This document shows positions 1-9,568 of a DNA stretch of 64,000 bases, in pieces (within the stretch, counting starts at the first letter, position 1; each line of letters begins with the position of its first letter). The notes beneath the pieces are model-generated. The model was not told the DNA's origin. It made no database searches and saw only the letters and a list, made by a program, of their open reading frames with translations. A program made the position numbers and the translations under genes. The DNA is from Prochlorococcus marinus str. MIT 9215. Its GTDB lineage: Bacteria; Cyanobacteriota; Cyanobacteriia; PCC-6307; Cyanobiaceae. The stretch is taken from the NCBI RefSeq assembly GCF_000018065.1, contig NC_009840.1:1674001-1738000 (forward strand), in the 5' to 3' direction.

Positions 1-1253
1 CCACTAAACCCTCGTTCAATAGAATTTAAATCCAAAACATCATCATTAATATCGATAAGTTTGTTTTTAATTAACTTTTCTTTAATTTCAAGACTAGAAA
101 TTTTCTTTGTCCATCGAAAAAGAGAATGATTACTCCCATAAAACTGTTCTTTATCAAAATCTAAAAAATTATTTAAATCAGATTCACTTGTAATTGGAAG
201 TTTTAAATTTTTGTTTAATGATTTAGAACCATCAATGACTGAATTGAAATAAGAATAATCTTGAATTTGCCAAGACTCTCTTGCATTAGCAGATACACCA
301 CCATTAGAGCCATGATAAAAAGCATTTATTGGTTGATTTCCATAAGTGAGAATTAAATTTGAAGTTGCTTCTATAGCTTTTTGTACTTTTTTATTTATAA
401 TTTTAGGAGGCTTATAAACTTGACATTGAGTCGTGATACATAAATGATATTTATCCATATTAAATCTATCAGAATTAAAAATTCCCCAAGTTCTCGCTAT
501 GATTGCTTGTGCCTTTAGTGCTTCCAGAGGAGAATTCGGTCCAATTTCATATGGCAAAACACCTGCCAAATAATCGTCAAACTCAATTTTTTGAACTAAT
601 GTCCAAGTTCCATATGAATCTTTTAATAAATAAAAATTTTTGCCAAAATTGACACCATTTATTTTTATTTCCTCTTGAGCATAAATGTATATAGGTCCTT
701 CTAGTTTCATAACACTATATTCACTTCTAAGAACAGGAGTAATTTGAAAATTTTTTAATTTTCTGAAAATCTTATTTTTTAATTCAAACTCAGGAAGATC
801 ATCTTCAAATGGAATCCATACTTCCCAATTTTTAGGGTAAGCAATAGTCGTCTCATATCCTTGACCTTTAAGTTTTTCTGCTTGTTTTTTTGCTGATTCA
901 TAGCTCGCAAAAGGACCAAAAACAATTCTTTCAATTGTTTTTGGATTTTTGATTGGTATATCCACCCACGAAATATTAATCTGTTTTGATTTATGTTTAA
1001 TGCCGTTAGACGAAATAAGATTTAAAAAACCTTTGTCCGCGATAATTTCTATATTCCTTTTTTTAGAAAAACTATCATTTTCCCCACCTAGATATTGCTT
1101 TAAACCAATTAAAAAATTTCCTTTTTTTATTTCTGCACTGAGTTCAATATTTAGCAATTCTTCTGCATTTAGATTAGTAATAAATTTGGTGTTAGCTATA
1201 AAAAGAGAAATAAAGCCTAAAAATAAGTTTAAAAAGGCAAATTTAAGTTTCAT
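1..1253 (-). CDS. SpoIID/LytB-domain protein (3' end missing)
   Basis: Reading the minus strand from the ATG at 1253 gives about 417 codons, open to the window edge, so the C-terminus is missing. Residues 1-30 form a hydrophobic signal-like segment. Residues about 108-150 resemble a SPOR-type repeat (FGPFASYESAKKQAEKLKG). From about residue 200 the sequence matches the SpoIID/LytB domain, including AGVLPYEIG and LEALKAQAIIARTW. In sporulating bacteria SpoIID is a peptidoglycan-cutting enzyme; in a non-sporulating cyanobacterium a periplasmic wall role is inferred. It is transcribed divergently from the L35/L20 genes. The family call is firm, the function is not. Confidence 0.85.
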   Translation of the reverse strand, partial: MKLKFAFLNLFLGFISLFIANTKFITNLNAEELLNIELSAEIKKGNFLIGLKQYLGGENDSFSKKRNIEIIADKGFLNLISSNGIKHKSKQINISWVDIPIKNPKTIERIVFGPFASYESAKKQAEKLKGQGYETTIAYPKNWEVWIPFEDDLPEFELKNKIFRKLKNFQITPVLRSEYSVMKLEGPIYIYAQEEIKINGVNFGKNFYLLKDSYGTWTLVQKIEFDDYLAGVLPYEIGPNSPLEALKAQAIIARTWGIFNSDRFNMDKYHLCITTQCQVYKPPKIINKKVQKAIEATSNLILTYGNQPINAFYHGSNGGVSANARESWQIQDYSYFNSVIDGSKSLNKNLKLPITSESDLNNFLDFDKEQFYGSNHSLFRWTKKISSLEIKEKLIKNKLIDINDDVLDLNSIERGFS

Positions 1254-1279
1254 AAGTTAGAGCTTTCCTTATCAATTAA

Positions 1280-1313
1280 AAACTTTAATTTGCACCAATG
1301 CATATAAAGGTTT
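1280..1313 (+). promoter_or_regulatory. Possible leader hairpin before rpmI-rplT
   Basis: An outer stem pairs AAACTTTA (1280-1287) with TAAAGGTTT (1305-1313), leaving one bulged G. An inner TGCA/TGCA stem closes a CCAA loop. No T-run follows, so it does not look like a terminator, and it lies 31 bases before the L35 start. L20 is known to repress its own operon through leader RNA in other bacteria; a similar role here is only inferred. Confidence 0.3.
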
Positions 1314-1344
1314 AGATTATCCTAATTAAACACATTTGAGTTAA

Positions 1345-1542
1345 ATGTCTAAACTAAAAACTCGTAAATCAGCTGCCAAAAGATTTAAAGCTACTGCGAC
1401 GGGTAAATTCATGAGAAGAAGAGCTTTCCATAATCATTTACTTGATCACAAAAGCTCAAAATTAAAAAGACATCTATCAACAAAAGCTGTAGTTGATGAA
1501 AGAGATGCTGATAATGTAAGATTAATGATTCCATACGCATAA
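1345..1542 (+). CDS. rpmI: 50S ribosomal protein L35
   Basis: A basic 65-residue protein, the usual size for L35. It has the family signature near the N-terminus ([19 protein letters not shown]) and the [11 protein letters not shown] stretch. L35 is a structural protein of the large ribosomal subunit. The gene sits 28 bases before rplT, the usual L35-L20 pairing. infC, which often precedes the pair in other bacteria, is not next to it here. The upstream gap holds a possible RNA hairpin. Confidence 0.97.
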
Positions 1543-1570
1543 ATCTTTAACCAATTTTTATTAGATATTC

Positions 1571-1918
1571 ATGGCACGCGTAAAAAGAGGCAACATAGCC
1601 AGAAAAAGAAGAAACAAAATCTTAAATCTTGCAAAAGGTTTCAGAGGGGGTAACAAAAATCTTTTCAGAACCGCAAATCAAAGAGTGATGAAAGCTCTTT
1701 GTAATGCTTATAGGGATAGAAGAAGAAGAAAAAGAGATTTTAGAAGACTTTGGATTTCTAGAATTAACGCATCTGCCAGGATAAATGGAACAAACTACAG
1801 CAAGTTAATAAATGGCATGAAAAATTCAGAAATTATCATTAATAGAAAAATGCTTGCTCAATTAGCCTTAAGCGATCCTAAATGTTTTGAAAAAATTGTT
1901 TCTTCAGTTAGTAATTAG
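1571..1918 (+). CDS. rplT: 50S ribosomal protein L20
   Basis: 115 residues, close to the usual length of about 118. The strongly basic N-terminus ([25 protein letters not shown]) and the region [20 protein letters not shown] are typical of L20, a protein that binds 23S rRNA early in large-subunit assembly. In enterobacteria and Bacillus relatives L20 represses its own mRNA. It follows rpmI directly and is very likely cotranscribed with it. Confidence 0.97.
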   Translation: MARVKRGNIARKRRNKILNLAKGFRGGNKNLFRTANQRVMKALCNAYRDRRRRKRDFRRLWISRINASARINGTNYSKLINGMKNSEIIINRKMLAQLALSDPKCFEKIVSSVSN

Positions 1919-1927
1919 AAAAAAGAA

Positions 1928-1933
1928 TATAAT
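1928..1933 (+). promoter_or_regulatory. Candidate -10 element before the TPR gene
   Basis: A perfect TATAAT hexamer lies 20 bases before the start codon at 1954, in the short gap after rplT. No clear -35 match is visible. In such AT-rich DNA a chance match is quite possible, so this is only a candidate promoter for the TPR-thiG pair. Confidence 0.3.
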
Positions 1934-1953
1934 TTAAAAAATAATTATAAATA

Positions 1954-2511
1954 ATGGAAATTTCTTCCTTCCAATCCTATTTAATAATTCTTTTTGTTGT
2001 ATTAATAATTATTTCTATTTTTGTATTCAGACAATTTCTAAAAACAAGAAGTGAAGAATTAAATTTAGTAAAATTCGAGCAGAAAGGTTTAGAATCTCTC
2101 ACTCAAGCTACAGAATTATATGAATTTGGGTCTATTCAGATAAAAAAAAGATTATATCCTGAAGCAATTAAAACTTTTTTAAAAGCAATTGACAATTATG
2201 ACAATGAACCTGATGAAGCTAAAGCGATAATAAATAACGCTTTAGGATTTTCTTATGCTGCTCAAAATGAATTTAAAAAAGCAATTAAATACTATAACTT
2301 TGCAATCAAATCACTCCCAGAATATCCTATAGCCCTAAATAACCTCGCATCAGCACAACAGCGTTTACTTGAGTATGACTTGGCATATGCCACTTATCAA
2401 AAGGTTTTGGTTATAGATCCAAAAAACAAAACAGCAATGAAAAAAAGTAAGGAGTTAGAAAAAAGGAATAACTATAAACCTTATAAAGGTATAAAAGATA
2501 AGGGATTCTAA
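1954..2511 (+). CDS. Membrane-anchored TPR-repeat protein
   Basis: 185 residues. One strongly hydrophobic segment at residues about 9-28 is followed by a charged linker and tetratricopeptide repeats from about 55 to 165, for example the stretches around [20 protein letters not shown] and [23 protein letters not shown] units usually hold protein partners; the partner cannot be named from sequence. The single N-terminal helix suggests attachment to a membrane with the repeats exposed. It ends two bases before thiG, so the two are probably cotranscribed, though a shared function is not evident. Confidence 0.85.
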   Translation: MEISSFQSYLIILFVVLIIISIFVFRQFLKTRSEELNLVKFEQKGLESLTQATELYEFGSIQIKKRLYPEAIKTFLKAIDNYDNEPDEAKAIINNALGFSYAAQNEFKKAIKYYNFAIKSLPEYPIALNNLASAQQRLLEYDLAYATYQKVLVIDPKNKTAMKKSKELEKRNNYKPYKGIKDKGF

Positions 2512-2513
2512 AT

Positions 2514-3308
2514 ATGAAAAATTATTCATCTTTACTAATTGGAGGGAAAAAATTTTCCAGTAGATTAATGGTTGGCACTGGCAAATACAAATCTACTCAA
2601 GATATGATAGAAAGTTTGTCAAATTCTGAAACGGAAATTATAACTGTCGCTGTAAGAAGAATTAAAAATGATGAGACAGGAGAAAATTTACTCGAAAAGA
2701 TTAACTGGAAAAAATACTGGATGCTTCCCAATACCGCTGGTTGCGTTAATTCCGATGAGGCAGTCAGAATAGCAATTTTGGGAAGAGAACTTGCAAAATT
2801 GTCTGGTCAAGAAGAAAATAATTTTGTGAAGTTAGAAGTAATTCCGGACAAAAAGTATTTGCTACCAGATCCAATGGAAACCCTTAAAGCAGCTGAAATT
2901 TTAATAAAAAAAGGTTTTTCTGTACTTCCTTATATCAATGCAGATCCTATTCTTGCAAAAAGACTAGAAGAAATAGGTTGCGCAACTGTAATGCCTCTAG
3001 GCTCCCCTATTGGCTCAGGGCAAGGTTTATTAAATCTATCAAATATAGGGATAATTATTGAGAGTGCAAAAGTACCAGTAATAATTGACGCAGGAATTGG
3101 GGTGCCAAGTGAAGCTTCTCAAGCTATGGAACTTGGCGCAGATGGTGTCTTAATCAATAGTGCAATAGCACAAGCTGAAAATCCTCCTCTAATGGCTCAA
3201 GCGATAAATTATGGTGTCAAAGCTGGTAGGCAAGCTTTTCTGGCAGGAAGAATTAAAAAACAAGACTTTGCAACAGCAAGTTCACCTGAAAAAAATATAT
3301 CTATCTAA
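2514..3308 (+). CDS. thiG: Thiazole synthase ThiG
   Basis: 264 residues. ThiG builds the thiazole phosphate ring of thiamine from deoxyxylulose phosphate, dehydroglycine and ThiS-thiocarboxylate. Family landmarks are visible: LMVGTGKY near residue 18, LPNTAGC at 71-77, the likely Schiff-base lysine K106 in FVKLEVIPD, and the phosphate-binding glycine-rich stretches [12 protein letters not shown] and [10 protein letters not shown]. The start ATG follows the TPR stop by two bases. The ThiO-like oxidase at 47202-48284 could supply its dehydroglycine. No TPP riboswitch is recognisable upstream. Confidence 0.96.
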   Translation: MKNYSSLLIGGKKFSSRLMVGTGKYKSTQDMIESLSNSETEIITVAVRRIKNDETGENLLEKINWKKYWMLPNTAGCVNSDEAVRIAILGRELAKLSGQEENNFVKLEVIPDKKYLLPDPMETLKAAEILIKKGFSVLPYINADPILAKRLEEIGCATVMPLGSPIGSGQGLLNLSNIGIIIESAKVPVIIDAGIGVPSEASQAMELGADGVLINSAIAQAENPPLMAQAINYGVKAGRQAFLAGRIKKQDFATASSPEKNISI

Positions 3309-3477
3309 TTTTCTTAATTGAGCAAAGTTTAAAAAGACAGTAAAATTTATTATTTGATTTTATTTACCTTATTAAGAAAGAAGATTTGAAACTATTTACA
3401 ATGTTTTTTCGCAAATTGGAAGCACACTGTAGTAATTTAATAAATATATTATGAATCTATTAATTCTGGAGATCTGA

Positions 3478-4671
3478 GTGAAAGTTATTGTTCTAGGTGG
3501 AGATGGTTTTTGCGGTTGGCCTTGTGCGGTGAATTTAGCAGAGCAAAATCATGATGTAATTATTGTTGACAATTTAAGTCGTAGAAAAATTGACATTGAT
3601 CTAGAGGTAGAATCTTTAACTCCAATTGCTTCGATAACAGAACGACTATCTGCATGGAAAGAGATTGGAGGTAAGCCTATGAGATTTTGTAATATGGATA
3701 TCTCTAAACAATATCAAAAATTACTTAATTTGCTTATTGATGAAAAACCAGATTCCGTCATCCATTTTGCAGAACAAAGAGCAGCGCCTTACTCAATGAA
3801 ATCGAGTTTTACTAAAAGGTATACAGTAGATAATAATGTTAATGGCACCCACAACCTTCTTGCTGCAATAGTAGAGAGTAATTTAGATATTCATGTTGTT
3901 CATTTAGGAACAATGGGAGTCTATGGATATGGATCACATAGAGGTGCAACAATTCCAGAAGGTTATCTAAAAGTTGAAGTTCCGCAACCAGATGGAAGCC
4001 GCTTTGAAGAGGAAATATTACACCCTGCAAGTCCAGGTAGTGTTTACCATATGACTAAAACTTTAGATCAATTACTATTTCTCTACTACAACAAAAATGA
4101 TCTTGTGAGAATCACTGATCTTCATCAAGGAATAGTTTGGGGAACAAATACAGAAGCAACTTTAAAAGATCCTAGATTGACAAACCGGTTTGACTATGAC
4201 GGAGATTATGGCACTGTTCTAAATAGATTTCTAATGCAAGCTGCAATTGGATATCCATTAAGTGTTCATGGGACAGGAGGGCAAACAAGAGCATTTATAC
4301 ACATAAAAGACTCTGTAAAATGTGTACAACTTGCTCTTGAAAATCCTCCAAAACCTGGAGAAAGAGTCAAAATCTTTAATCAAATGACTGAGAGTCATCA
4401 AGTTGGAGAATTAGCTAAAAAAGTTGCGTCCCTAACAGGAGCTGATATCAATTATTTACCAAATCCAAGGAATGAAGCAGTAGAAAATGATCTAATTGTT
4501 GATAATAAATGCTTTATAGAATTAGGTTTAAATCCAACGACTCTTGATAATGGCTTATTAGAAGAAGTTGTTGAAGTTGCTAAAAAATACTCCAACAGAT
4601 GTGATCTTAAGCGTATACCTTGTGTTTCATCCTGGACTAAAAAACAAGCTGAAGCTATAAAGACTAATTAA
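3478..4671 (+). CDS. sqdB: UDP-sulfoquinovose synthase
   Basis: 397 residues, GTG start with GGAG eight bases upstream. The enzyme makes UDP-sulfoquinovose from UDP-glucose and sulfite, the first committed step to the thylakoid sulfolipid SQDG. It is an extended short-chain dehydrogenase: the NAD-binding loop GGDGFCGWP starts at residue 7, and the catalytic triad is T145 (GTMGVYG), Y190 and K194 (YHMTK). It is followed 27 bases later by sqdX, so both steps of sulfolipid synthesis are together. Replacing phospholipid with sulfolipid is a known phosphate-saving trait of Prochlorococcus. Confidence 0.97.
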   Translation: MKVIVLGGDGFCGWPCAVNLAEQNHDVIIVDNLSRRKIDIDLEVESLTPIASITERLSAWKEIGGKPMRFCNMDISKQYQKLLNLLIDEKPDSVIHFAEQRAAPYSMKSSFTKRYTVDNNVNGTHNLLAAIVESNLDIHVVHLGTMGVYGYGSHRGATIPEGYLKVEVPQPDGSRFEEEILHPASPGSVYHMTKTLDQLLFLYYNKNDLVRITDLHQGIVWGTNTEATLKDPRLTNRFDYDGDYGTVLNRFLMQAAIGYPLSVHGTGGQTRAFIHIKDSVKCVQLALENPPKPGERVKIFNQMTESHQVGELAKKVASLTGADINYLPNPRNEAVENDLIVDNKCFIELGLNPTTLDNGLLEEVVEVAKKYSNRCDLKRIPCVSSWTKKQAEAIKTN

Positions 4672-4698
4672 ATTTTTTGAAATAATTAACTTAAGAAA

Positions 4699-5832
4699 GT
4701 GAAAATTGCATTGTTTACTGAAACTTTTTTACCTAAAGTTGACGGTATAGTCACAAGACTAACTAAAACGATTGAATTTTTAATAAAAAATGGCGATGAA
4801 GTTATTATTTTTTGTCCAGATGGGTGTCCAGAATCATATATGGGTGCAACTGTAGTTGGAGTTGCTGCAATGCCATTACCATTATACCCAGAGTTAAAGC
4901 TTGGTTTACCAGGTCCTGCAGTCTCAGATAAGTTAGAAAAATTTAACCCAGATTTGATACATGTTGTTAATCCAGCTGTACTTGGCTTAGGTGGCATATG
5001 GTTGGCGAAAACCAATAATATTCCTTTAATTGCTAGTTACCATACTCATCTCCCAAAATATCTAGAACATTACGGTATGGGTATGTTAGAGCCACTTTTG
5101 TGGGAATTACTTAAAGCGGCTCATAATCAAGCTTTATTAAATTTATGTACTTCCACCGCTATGGTAAATGAGTTGAAAGATAAAGGGATTCAAAGGACTG
5201 CTCTTTGGCAGAGAGGAGTAGATACTTACAGTTTCAGGCCTGATTTGAGAAGTGAGACAATGAGAGAAAAATTATTTGGAAAATATAAAGAAGCTAATTA
5301 CCTATTGATTTATGTAGGAAGATTATCCGCAGAAAAACAAATTGAGAGAATTAAACCAGTCTTAGAAAATATTCCTAATGCTTGCCTAGCACTTGTAGGT
5401 GATGGACCATATAGAAACCAGCTTGAAAAAATATTCGAAAATACTAAGACTAATTTCATAGGATATTTATCTGGCGATGACCTTGCTAGCGCCTATGCCT
5501 CTGGAGATATATTTTTATTTCCATCTAGCACCGAAACACTTGGTTTAGTTTTACTAGAAGCAATGGCGGCAGGATGTCCAGTTATCGGAGCTAACAAGGG
5601 GGGGATTCCAGATATTATTAGCGATGGGATTAATGGTTGTTTATATGATCCTGATGAAAAGGATAATGGAGAAAAAAGTTTGATTGAAGCTACAAAAAAA
5701 ATTTTAGAGAATGAAGATAAAAGAGAAATAATGAGGAAAGAAGCACGAAACGAAGCAGAAAAATGGGATTGGAATCAAGCAACTTTACAACTGCAAAAGT
5801 ATTATTCAGATACCCTCAAAGACATAGAGTAA
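4699..5832 (+). CDS. sqdX: Sulfolipid synthase, SQDG glycosyltransferase
   Basis: 377 residues, GTG start. It transfers sulfoquinovose from UDP-sulfoquinovose to diacylglycerol, completing SQDG. It has GT-B/GT4-family features: an N-terminal ALFTETFLPKVDGIVTRL stretch, the middle YVGRLSAEKQIER, and the nucleotide-sugar motif STETLGLVLLEAMAAGCPV with its paired glutamates. Position directly behind sqdB separates it from other GT4 enzymes. It ends 12 bases from a convergent small gene. Confidence 0.94.
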   Translation: MKIALFTETFLPKVDGIVTRLTKTIEFLIKNGDEVIIFCPDGCPESYMGATVVGVAAMPLPLYPELKLGLPGPAVSDKLEKFNPDLIHVVNPAVLGLGGIWLAKTNNIPLIASYHTHLPKYLEHYGMGMLEPLLWELLKAAHNQALLNLCTSTAMVNELKDKGIQRTALWQRGVDTYSFRPDLRSETMREKLFGKYKEANYLLIYVGRLSAEKQIERIKPVLENIPNACLALVGDGPYRNQLEKIFENTKTNFIGYLSGDDLASAYASGDIFLFPSSTETLGLVLLEAMAAGCPVIGANKGGIPDIISDGINGCLYDPDEKDNGEKSLIEATKKILENEDKREIMRKEARNEAEKWDWNQATLQLQKYYSDTLKDIE

Positions 5833-5844
5833 ACTTAATAAGTA

Positions 5845-6093
5845 TTATGCTACGTGGGGAGGAGTAGGATTACTATACGAACTTAAAGGAAGAATTAGAG
5901 TGGCTATATTTTGATTCTTTTCAGGCCTTTTTTTCTTTGAAAATTTTTTACCAAAAGGCACTCTTATAACATTTGTTCCCTCAATAGAACAGATATTTGA
6001 GTTATCTCCTGAAAATTTATTGACAAAATTTGGTAAGTTTAAGTTTTTAACTGGTAGGCGCTTAACATTACCAGATTTAAAATCTTTGGTCAT
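5845..6093 (-). CDS. Small protein of unknown function
   Basis: I do not recognise this family. The likely start is the ATG at 6093, giving 82 residues (MTKDFKSGNVKRLPVKNL). An in-frame ATG at 6183 would add 30 hydrophobic residues, but the added part is AT-rich and less gene-like. The protein is basic in the middle (GKKFSKKKRPEKNQN) and ends in a proline-rich tail. It converges with sqdX and lies downstream of gcvP on the same strand. Confidence 0.55.
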   Translation of the reverse strand: MTKDFKSGNVKRLPVKNLNLPNFVNKFSGDNSNICSIEGTNVIRVPFGKKFSKKKRPEKNQNIATLILPLSSYSNPTPPHVA

Positions 6094-6221
6094 AGCTTCA
6101 AATACCCCAAAAAATTTGATGCTTGATATATTAATAAAAAAATTTAAAAAAATTCTATAAGAAAATATTAAATTTTTATTCACATTTATAATAACTAAGT
6201 AAATACAAGGACGCTAGTCCT

Positions 6222-9131
6222 TTAAGCACATTCTTTTTCTTCTAAAGTCTGTCCTTGATTAACATTGCAAGAACAAATTAAATTGCGATCGCCATATGCA
6301 TTATTAATCCTAGAAACTGAAGACCAAAACTTAATAGTTGTTGGAGTTTTATAAGGGAAAGAAGCCTTTTCTTTTGAATAAGGATATTGCCAATTATCAG
6401 CAATTAACTCTTTAAGTGTATGGGGAGCATTACTAATTACATTATTATTTTTTAATTCATTATTATTTTCTACTTCACTGATTTCTTCTCCAATCAATAG
6501 CATAGCTTCACAAAATCTATCTAATTCTGCCAGACCTTCACTTTCAGTAGGCTCTATCATTATGGTCTCTGGAACAGGCCAACTTATGGTTGGGGCATGA
6601 AAACTATAATCTATTAATCGTTTAGCTAAATCATTTACACTCAAACCAGTTTTGGATTTTAAATCTCTAAAATCTAAAATACATTCATGAGCAACAAAAT
6701 TATTTCTTCCTTTATAAAGAATCTTAAATTTATGCTTCAAGGAGTTCGCAATATAATTTGCAGATAAGATTGCGTGCTCAGTGGCTTTCTTTAAACCACT
6801 AAGACCAGCCATTTTTATATACATCCAGCTTATTGGAAGAATACTTGCACTTCCATGCCTGGCAGAAGATACATAATTGGAAGTGCTAGATAAATTATTA
6901 TCCACTAAAGAATGAGTAGGAAGAAATGGGCTTAAAGCTTCTGATGCAGCAACTGGGCCTACTCCTGGACCACCACCACCATGTGGAATGCAGAATGTTT
7001 TATGTAAATTCAAATGACAAACATCAACACCATAATTCCCGGGTTTGCATAATCCAACCTGAGCGTTCAGATTTGCTCCATCTAAATAGACAAATCCTCC
7101 AACAGAGTGAATTAAGTCACATATCTTTCTGATTTGTAATTCAAAAACTCCATGAGTAGAAGGATAGGTCAACATAAGAGCTCCAATTTGGTTATCAAAT
7201 TTCTTGACCTTGATCAACAAATCCTGAAAATCAATATTTCCTTCATCATCGCATTCAACAGTTAGAACATCAAAACCCGCCATAACTGCACTAGCGGGAT
7301 TTGTTCCATGAGCACTTTTAGGAATTAAACATTTTTTTCTTGAAAGCTCACCTTTTGATTCAAAATAAGAGTTTATTGCCAATAAACCTGCAAACTCTCC
7401 TTGAGAGCCTGCATTTGGTTGAAAAGAAACTGATTTTAAACCAACAATATCACTTATCCATTTTTCTAGATCAGATATTATTTTTGCATAACCCTTTGTT
7501 TGATCTGGTGGAGAAAAAGGATGAATAGAAGATAAATCAGCCCAAGAGACTGGATTCAACTCTGCTGCAGAATTTAACTTCATGGTGCAGCTACCTAATG
7601 GCATCATTCCATCTACCAAGGAAAAATCCTTTTCAGCAAGTCTGAATATATATCTCATTAATTCAGTTTCACTTTGGTAATTTGTAAATATATCTTGCTG
7701 CATCCATTCACTGGATCTCAAAGGTAAACTTTCAAGATGAAATACTTTATCAAATTTTATATGCTCTAAATCTTCTTTTTTTTCTATAAGGTTTGCTATA
7801 AAAGTCACAATATCTTTGATTTCTTTTTCGTTACTAAGCTCATCTAAAGAGATCCCAAAGCCAGTTGAATCTTCAATAGTTGATCCCAATGGCAAAATAC
7901 GTAAGTTATACCCATTTTTTAAAGCTTCATTATGGATCTTTTGTGAATGCTCAGAATAAACATCAACACTATCAAATCTAATCCCATCAGGAATATCAAA
8001 TCCTAAATCAACCAAGCATGACTCTAAATTTCTTCTAAGCACAACTAATCTCTTAGCAATTTGAGTTAATCCAGAGGGTCCATGATAAATAGCATAAAAA
8101 GAAGAAATTATGGCTAACAAAGATTGAGCAGTACAAATATTACTAGTGGCCTTCTCCCTTCTAATATGTTGCTCTCTTGTTTGTAATGCTAGTCTTAAGG
8201 ACTTTTCTCCATTTTTAGAGAGAGTTTGTCCCACAATTCTTCCAGGTATTAGTCTTTTATATTTTTCGCTACATGCAAAATATGCGGCATGTGGGCCACC
8301 AAAACCCATTGGAATACCAAATCTTTGCATACTACCCACTGCGACATCAATACCAAATTCAGAGATTGGTTTAATTAAAACTTGTGCCAGTGGATCAATA
8401 CATGCAGTTACGATGATTTCTGATCTATGTGCTTGGGAAATTAAAAATGTGGGATCAAATAATTGCCCATTTTTACCGGGTAATTGCAACAAAATTCCAA
8501 AAACATCATCATGATTAGGAAGATTGCTTTGAGTAAAGCGTTTTAAGGATATTCCCAAAGGTTTTGCTCTAGTTTGTAGAACATTAAAAGTATGATCAAA
8601 AACATTTGATTCCACTAGATACACTTTTGAAGATTTATTTTTTCTTGCAGCAAAACTCATTGCCATAGCTTCTGCAGCAGCAGTGCCCTCATCTAACAAA
8701 GATGCATTGGCGACAGGAAATCCTGTAAGTTCACAAACAATAGTCTGAAAATTAAATAGAGCTTCTAACCTGCCTTGTGCAATTTCTGCTTGATATGGAG
8801 TATAAGATGTGTACCATCTAGGATTTTCGAGAACATGTCTTTGGATTACTTTAGGCATGTGATTGTCATAATAACCAAGGCCTATTAGTGATCTCATTTT
8901 GGCATTTAGCTTCGCAATCTCATCTAATTCATTTAAAGCCTCAATTTCTGAACAACCTTGAGGCAATATTTCTGAAGGTTTATCTTTAAGCTGAATATCT
9001 TCAGGAATAACTTGATTTATAAATTGATCAATATTCTTAAAACCAAGCTTGTTCAGCATGATTTTCTCATCATTATCCCCTAGCCCAAGATGTCTATCAA
9101 TAAATAAATCAGAACCAACTTTGGATGTCAT
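6222..9131 (-). CDS. gcvP: Glycine dehydrogenase (decarboxylating), P protein
   Basis: 969 residues, the full length of the single-chain P protein. It decarboxylates glycine with pyridoxal phosphate and passes the aminomethyl group to the lipoyl arm of the H protein. The PLP lysine is K711 in NLHKTFCIPHGGGGPG. N-terminal landmarks are IGLGYYDNHMP and YTPYQAEIAQGR. It lies 45 bases downstream of gcvH in the same direction. gcvT is elsewhere, at 26996-28108. In a phototroph the complex handles photorespiratory glycine and one-carbon supply. Confidence 0.98.
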   Translation of the reverse strand: MTSKVGSDLFIDRHLGLGDNDEKIMLNKLGFKNIDQFINQVIPEDIQLKDKPSEILPQGCSEIEALNELDEIAKLNAKMRSLIGLGYYDNHMPKVIQRHVLENPRWYTSYTPYQAEIAQGRLEALFNFQTIVCELTGFPVANASLLDEGTAAAEAMAMSFAARKNKSSKVYLVESNVFDHTFNVLQTRAKPLGISLKRFTQSNLPNHDDVFGILLQLPGKNGQLFDPTFLISQAHRSEIIVTACIDPLAQVLIKPISEFGIDVAVGSMQRFGIPMGFGGPHAAYFACSEKYKRLIPGRIVGQTLSKNGEKSLRLALQTREQHIRREKATSNICTAQSLLAIISSFYAIYHGPSGLTQIAKRLVVLRRNLESCLVDLGFDIPDGIRFDSVDVYSEHSQKIHNEALKNGYNLRILPLGSTIEDSTGFGISLDELSNEKEIKDIVTFIANLIEKKEDLEHIKFDKVFHLESLPLRSSEWMQQDIFTNYQSETELMRYIFRLAEKDFSLVDGMMPLGSCTMKLNSAAELNPVSWADLSSIHPFSPPDQTKGYAKIISDLEKWISDIVGLKSVSFQPNAGSQGEFAGLLAINSYFESKGELSRKKCLIPKSAHGTNPASAVMAGFDVLTVECDDEGNIDFQDLLIKVKKFDNQIGALMLTYPSTHGVFELQIRKICDLIHSVGGFVYLDGANLNAQVGLCKPGNYGVDVCHLNLHKTFCIPHGGGGPGVGPVAASEALSPFLPTHSLVDNNLSSTSNYVSSARHGSASILPISWMYIKMAGLSGLKKATEHAILSANYIANSLKHKFKILYKGRNNFVAHECILDFRDLKSKTGLSVNDLAKRLIDYSFHAPTISWPVPETIMIEPTESEGLAELDRFCEAMLLIGEEISEVENNNELKNNNVISNAPHTLKELIADNWQYPYSKEKASFPYKTPTTIKFWSSVSRINNAYGDRNLICSCNVNQGQTLEEKECA

Positions 9132-9176
9132 ATTAAAATATTTTTCTTTAAAATAGCCCTTTTTAAAAAGTTTGCC

Positions 9177-9566
9177 TTATTTTGGTACAACCTTTGATTG
9201 ATATTCCTCAGAAGTCATCAAATCAGAAATTGATACTTTTGTTTTTGGTTTCAAAATAACTAACCAACCTTCTCCAATCGGATCATTCTGTAAAAGCTCA
9301 GGATTATCAACAACATTTTCATTTACAGATACTATTTCTCCTGAAAAGGGCAGATAGACTTCCTCAACAGCCTTAACAGATTCTATTGTTCCAAAAGTCT
9401 CTCCTTTTTCTAAAGTAGACCCTTGATCAGCTAACTCAACAAAAACAATATCTCCTAATTGATCTATAGCAAATTCACTAACTCCAATTTTTAATAATCC
9501 TTTTTCTTCCAAGACATATTCATGGGTATCAGCATAGTTAAGGTTGTCAGGAAACTTGTAAGACAT
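9177..9566 (-). CDS. gcvH: Glycine cleavage system H protein
   Basis: 129 residues, the normal size. H carries the aminomethyl intermediate on a lipoyl group between the P, T and L proteins. The lipoylated residue is K65 in IESVKAVEEVYLP. The stretch GDIVFVELADQGS precedes it and the C-terminal GEGWLVILKP is typical. The gene begins two bases after the stop of the PLP-enzyme gene upstream, so it is likely translated from the same mRNA as that gene and gcvP. Confidence 0.97.
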   Translation of the reverse strand: MSYKFPDNLNYADTHEYVLEEKGLLKIGVSEFAIDQLGDIVFVELADQGSTLEKGETFGTIESVKAVEEVYLPFSGEIVSVNENVVDNPELLQNDPIGEGWLVILKPKTKVSISDLMTSEEYQSKVVPK

Positions 9567-9568
9567 GA

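Noticed and set aside
949-1260. 103-codon plus-strand frame
   Set aside because: It lies antisense inside the SpoIID/LytB-domain gene, which has clear family motifs.
3310-3379. Nine-base inverted repeat TTTCTTAAT/ATTAAGAAA after thiG
   Set aside because: The arms are about 52 bases apart, nearly all A/T and without a following T-run, so chance is likely.
9159-9170. Palindrome CTTTTTAAAAAG between gcvH and gcvP
   Set aside because: It is almost pure A/T, leaves no loop for a hairpin, and is expected by chance in this composition.
9567-9568. Glycine riboswitch for the gcv genes
   Set aside because: The gaps before gcvH, gcvP and gcvT are 2, 45 and 50 bases, too short, and no riboswitch core is seen.
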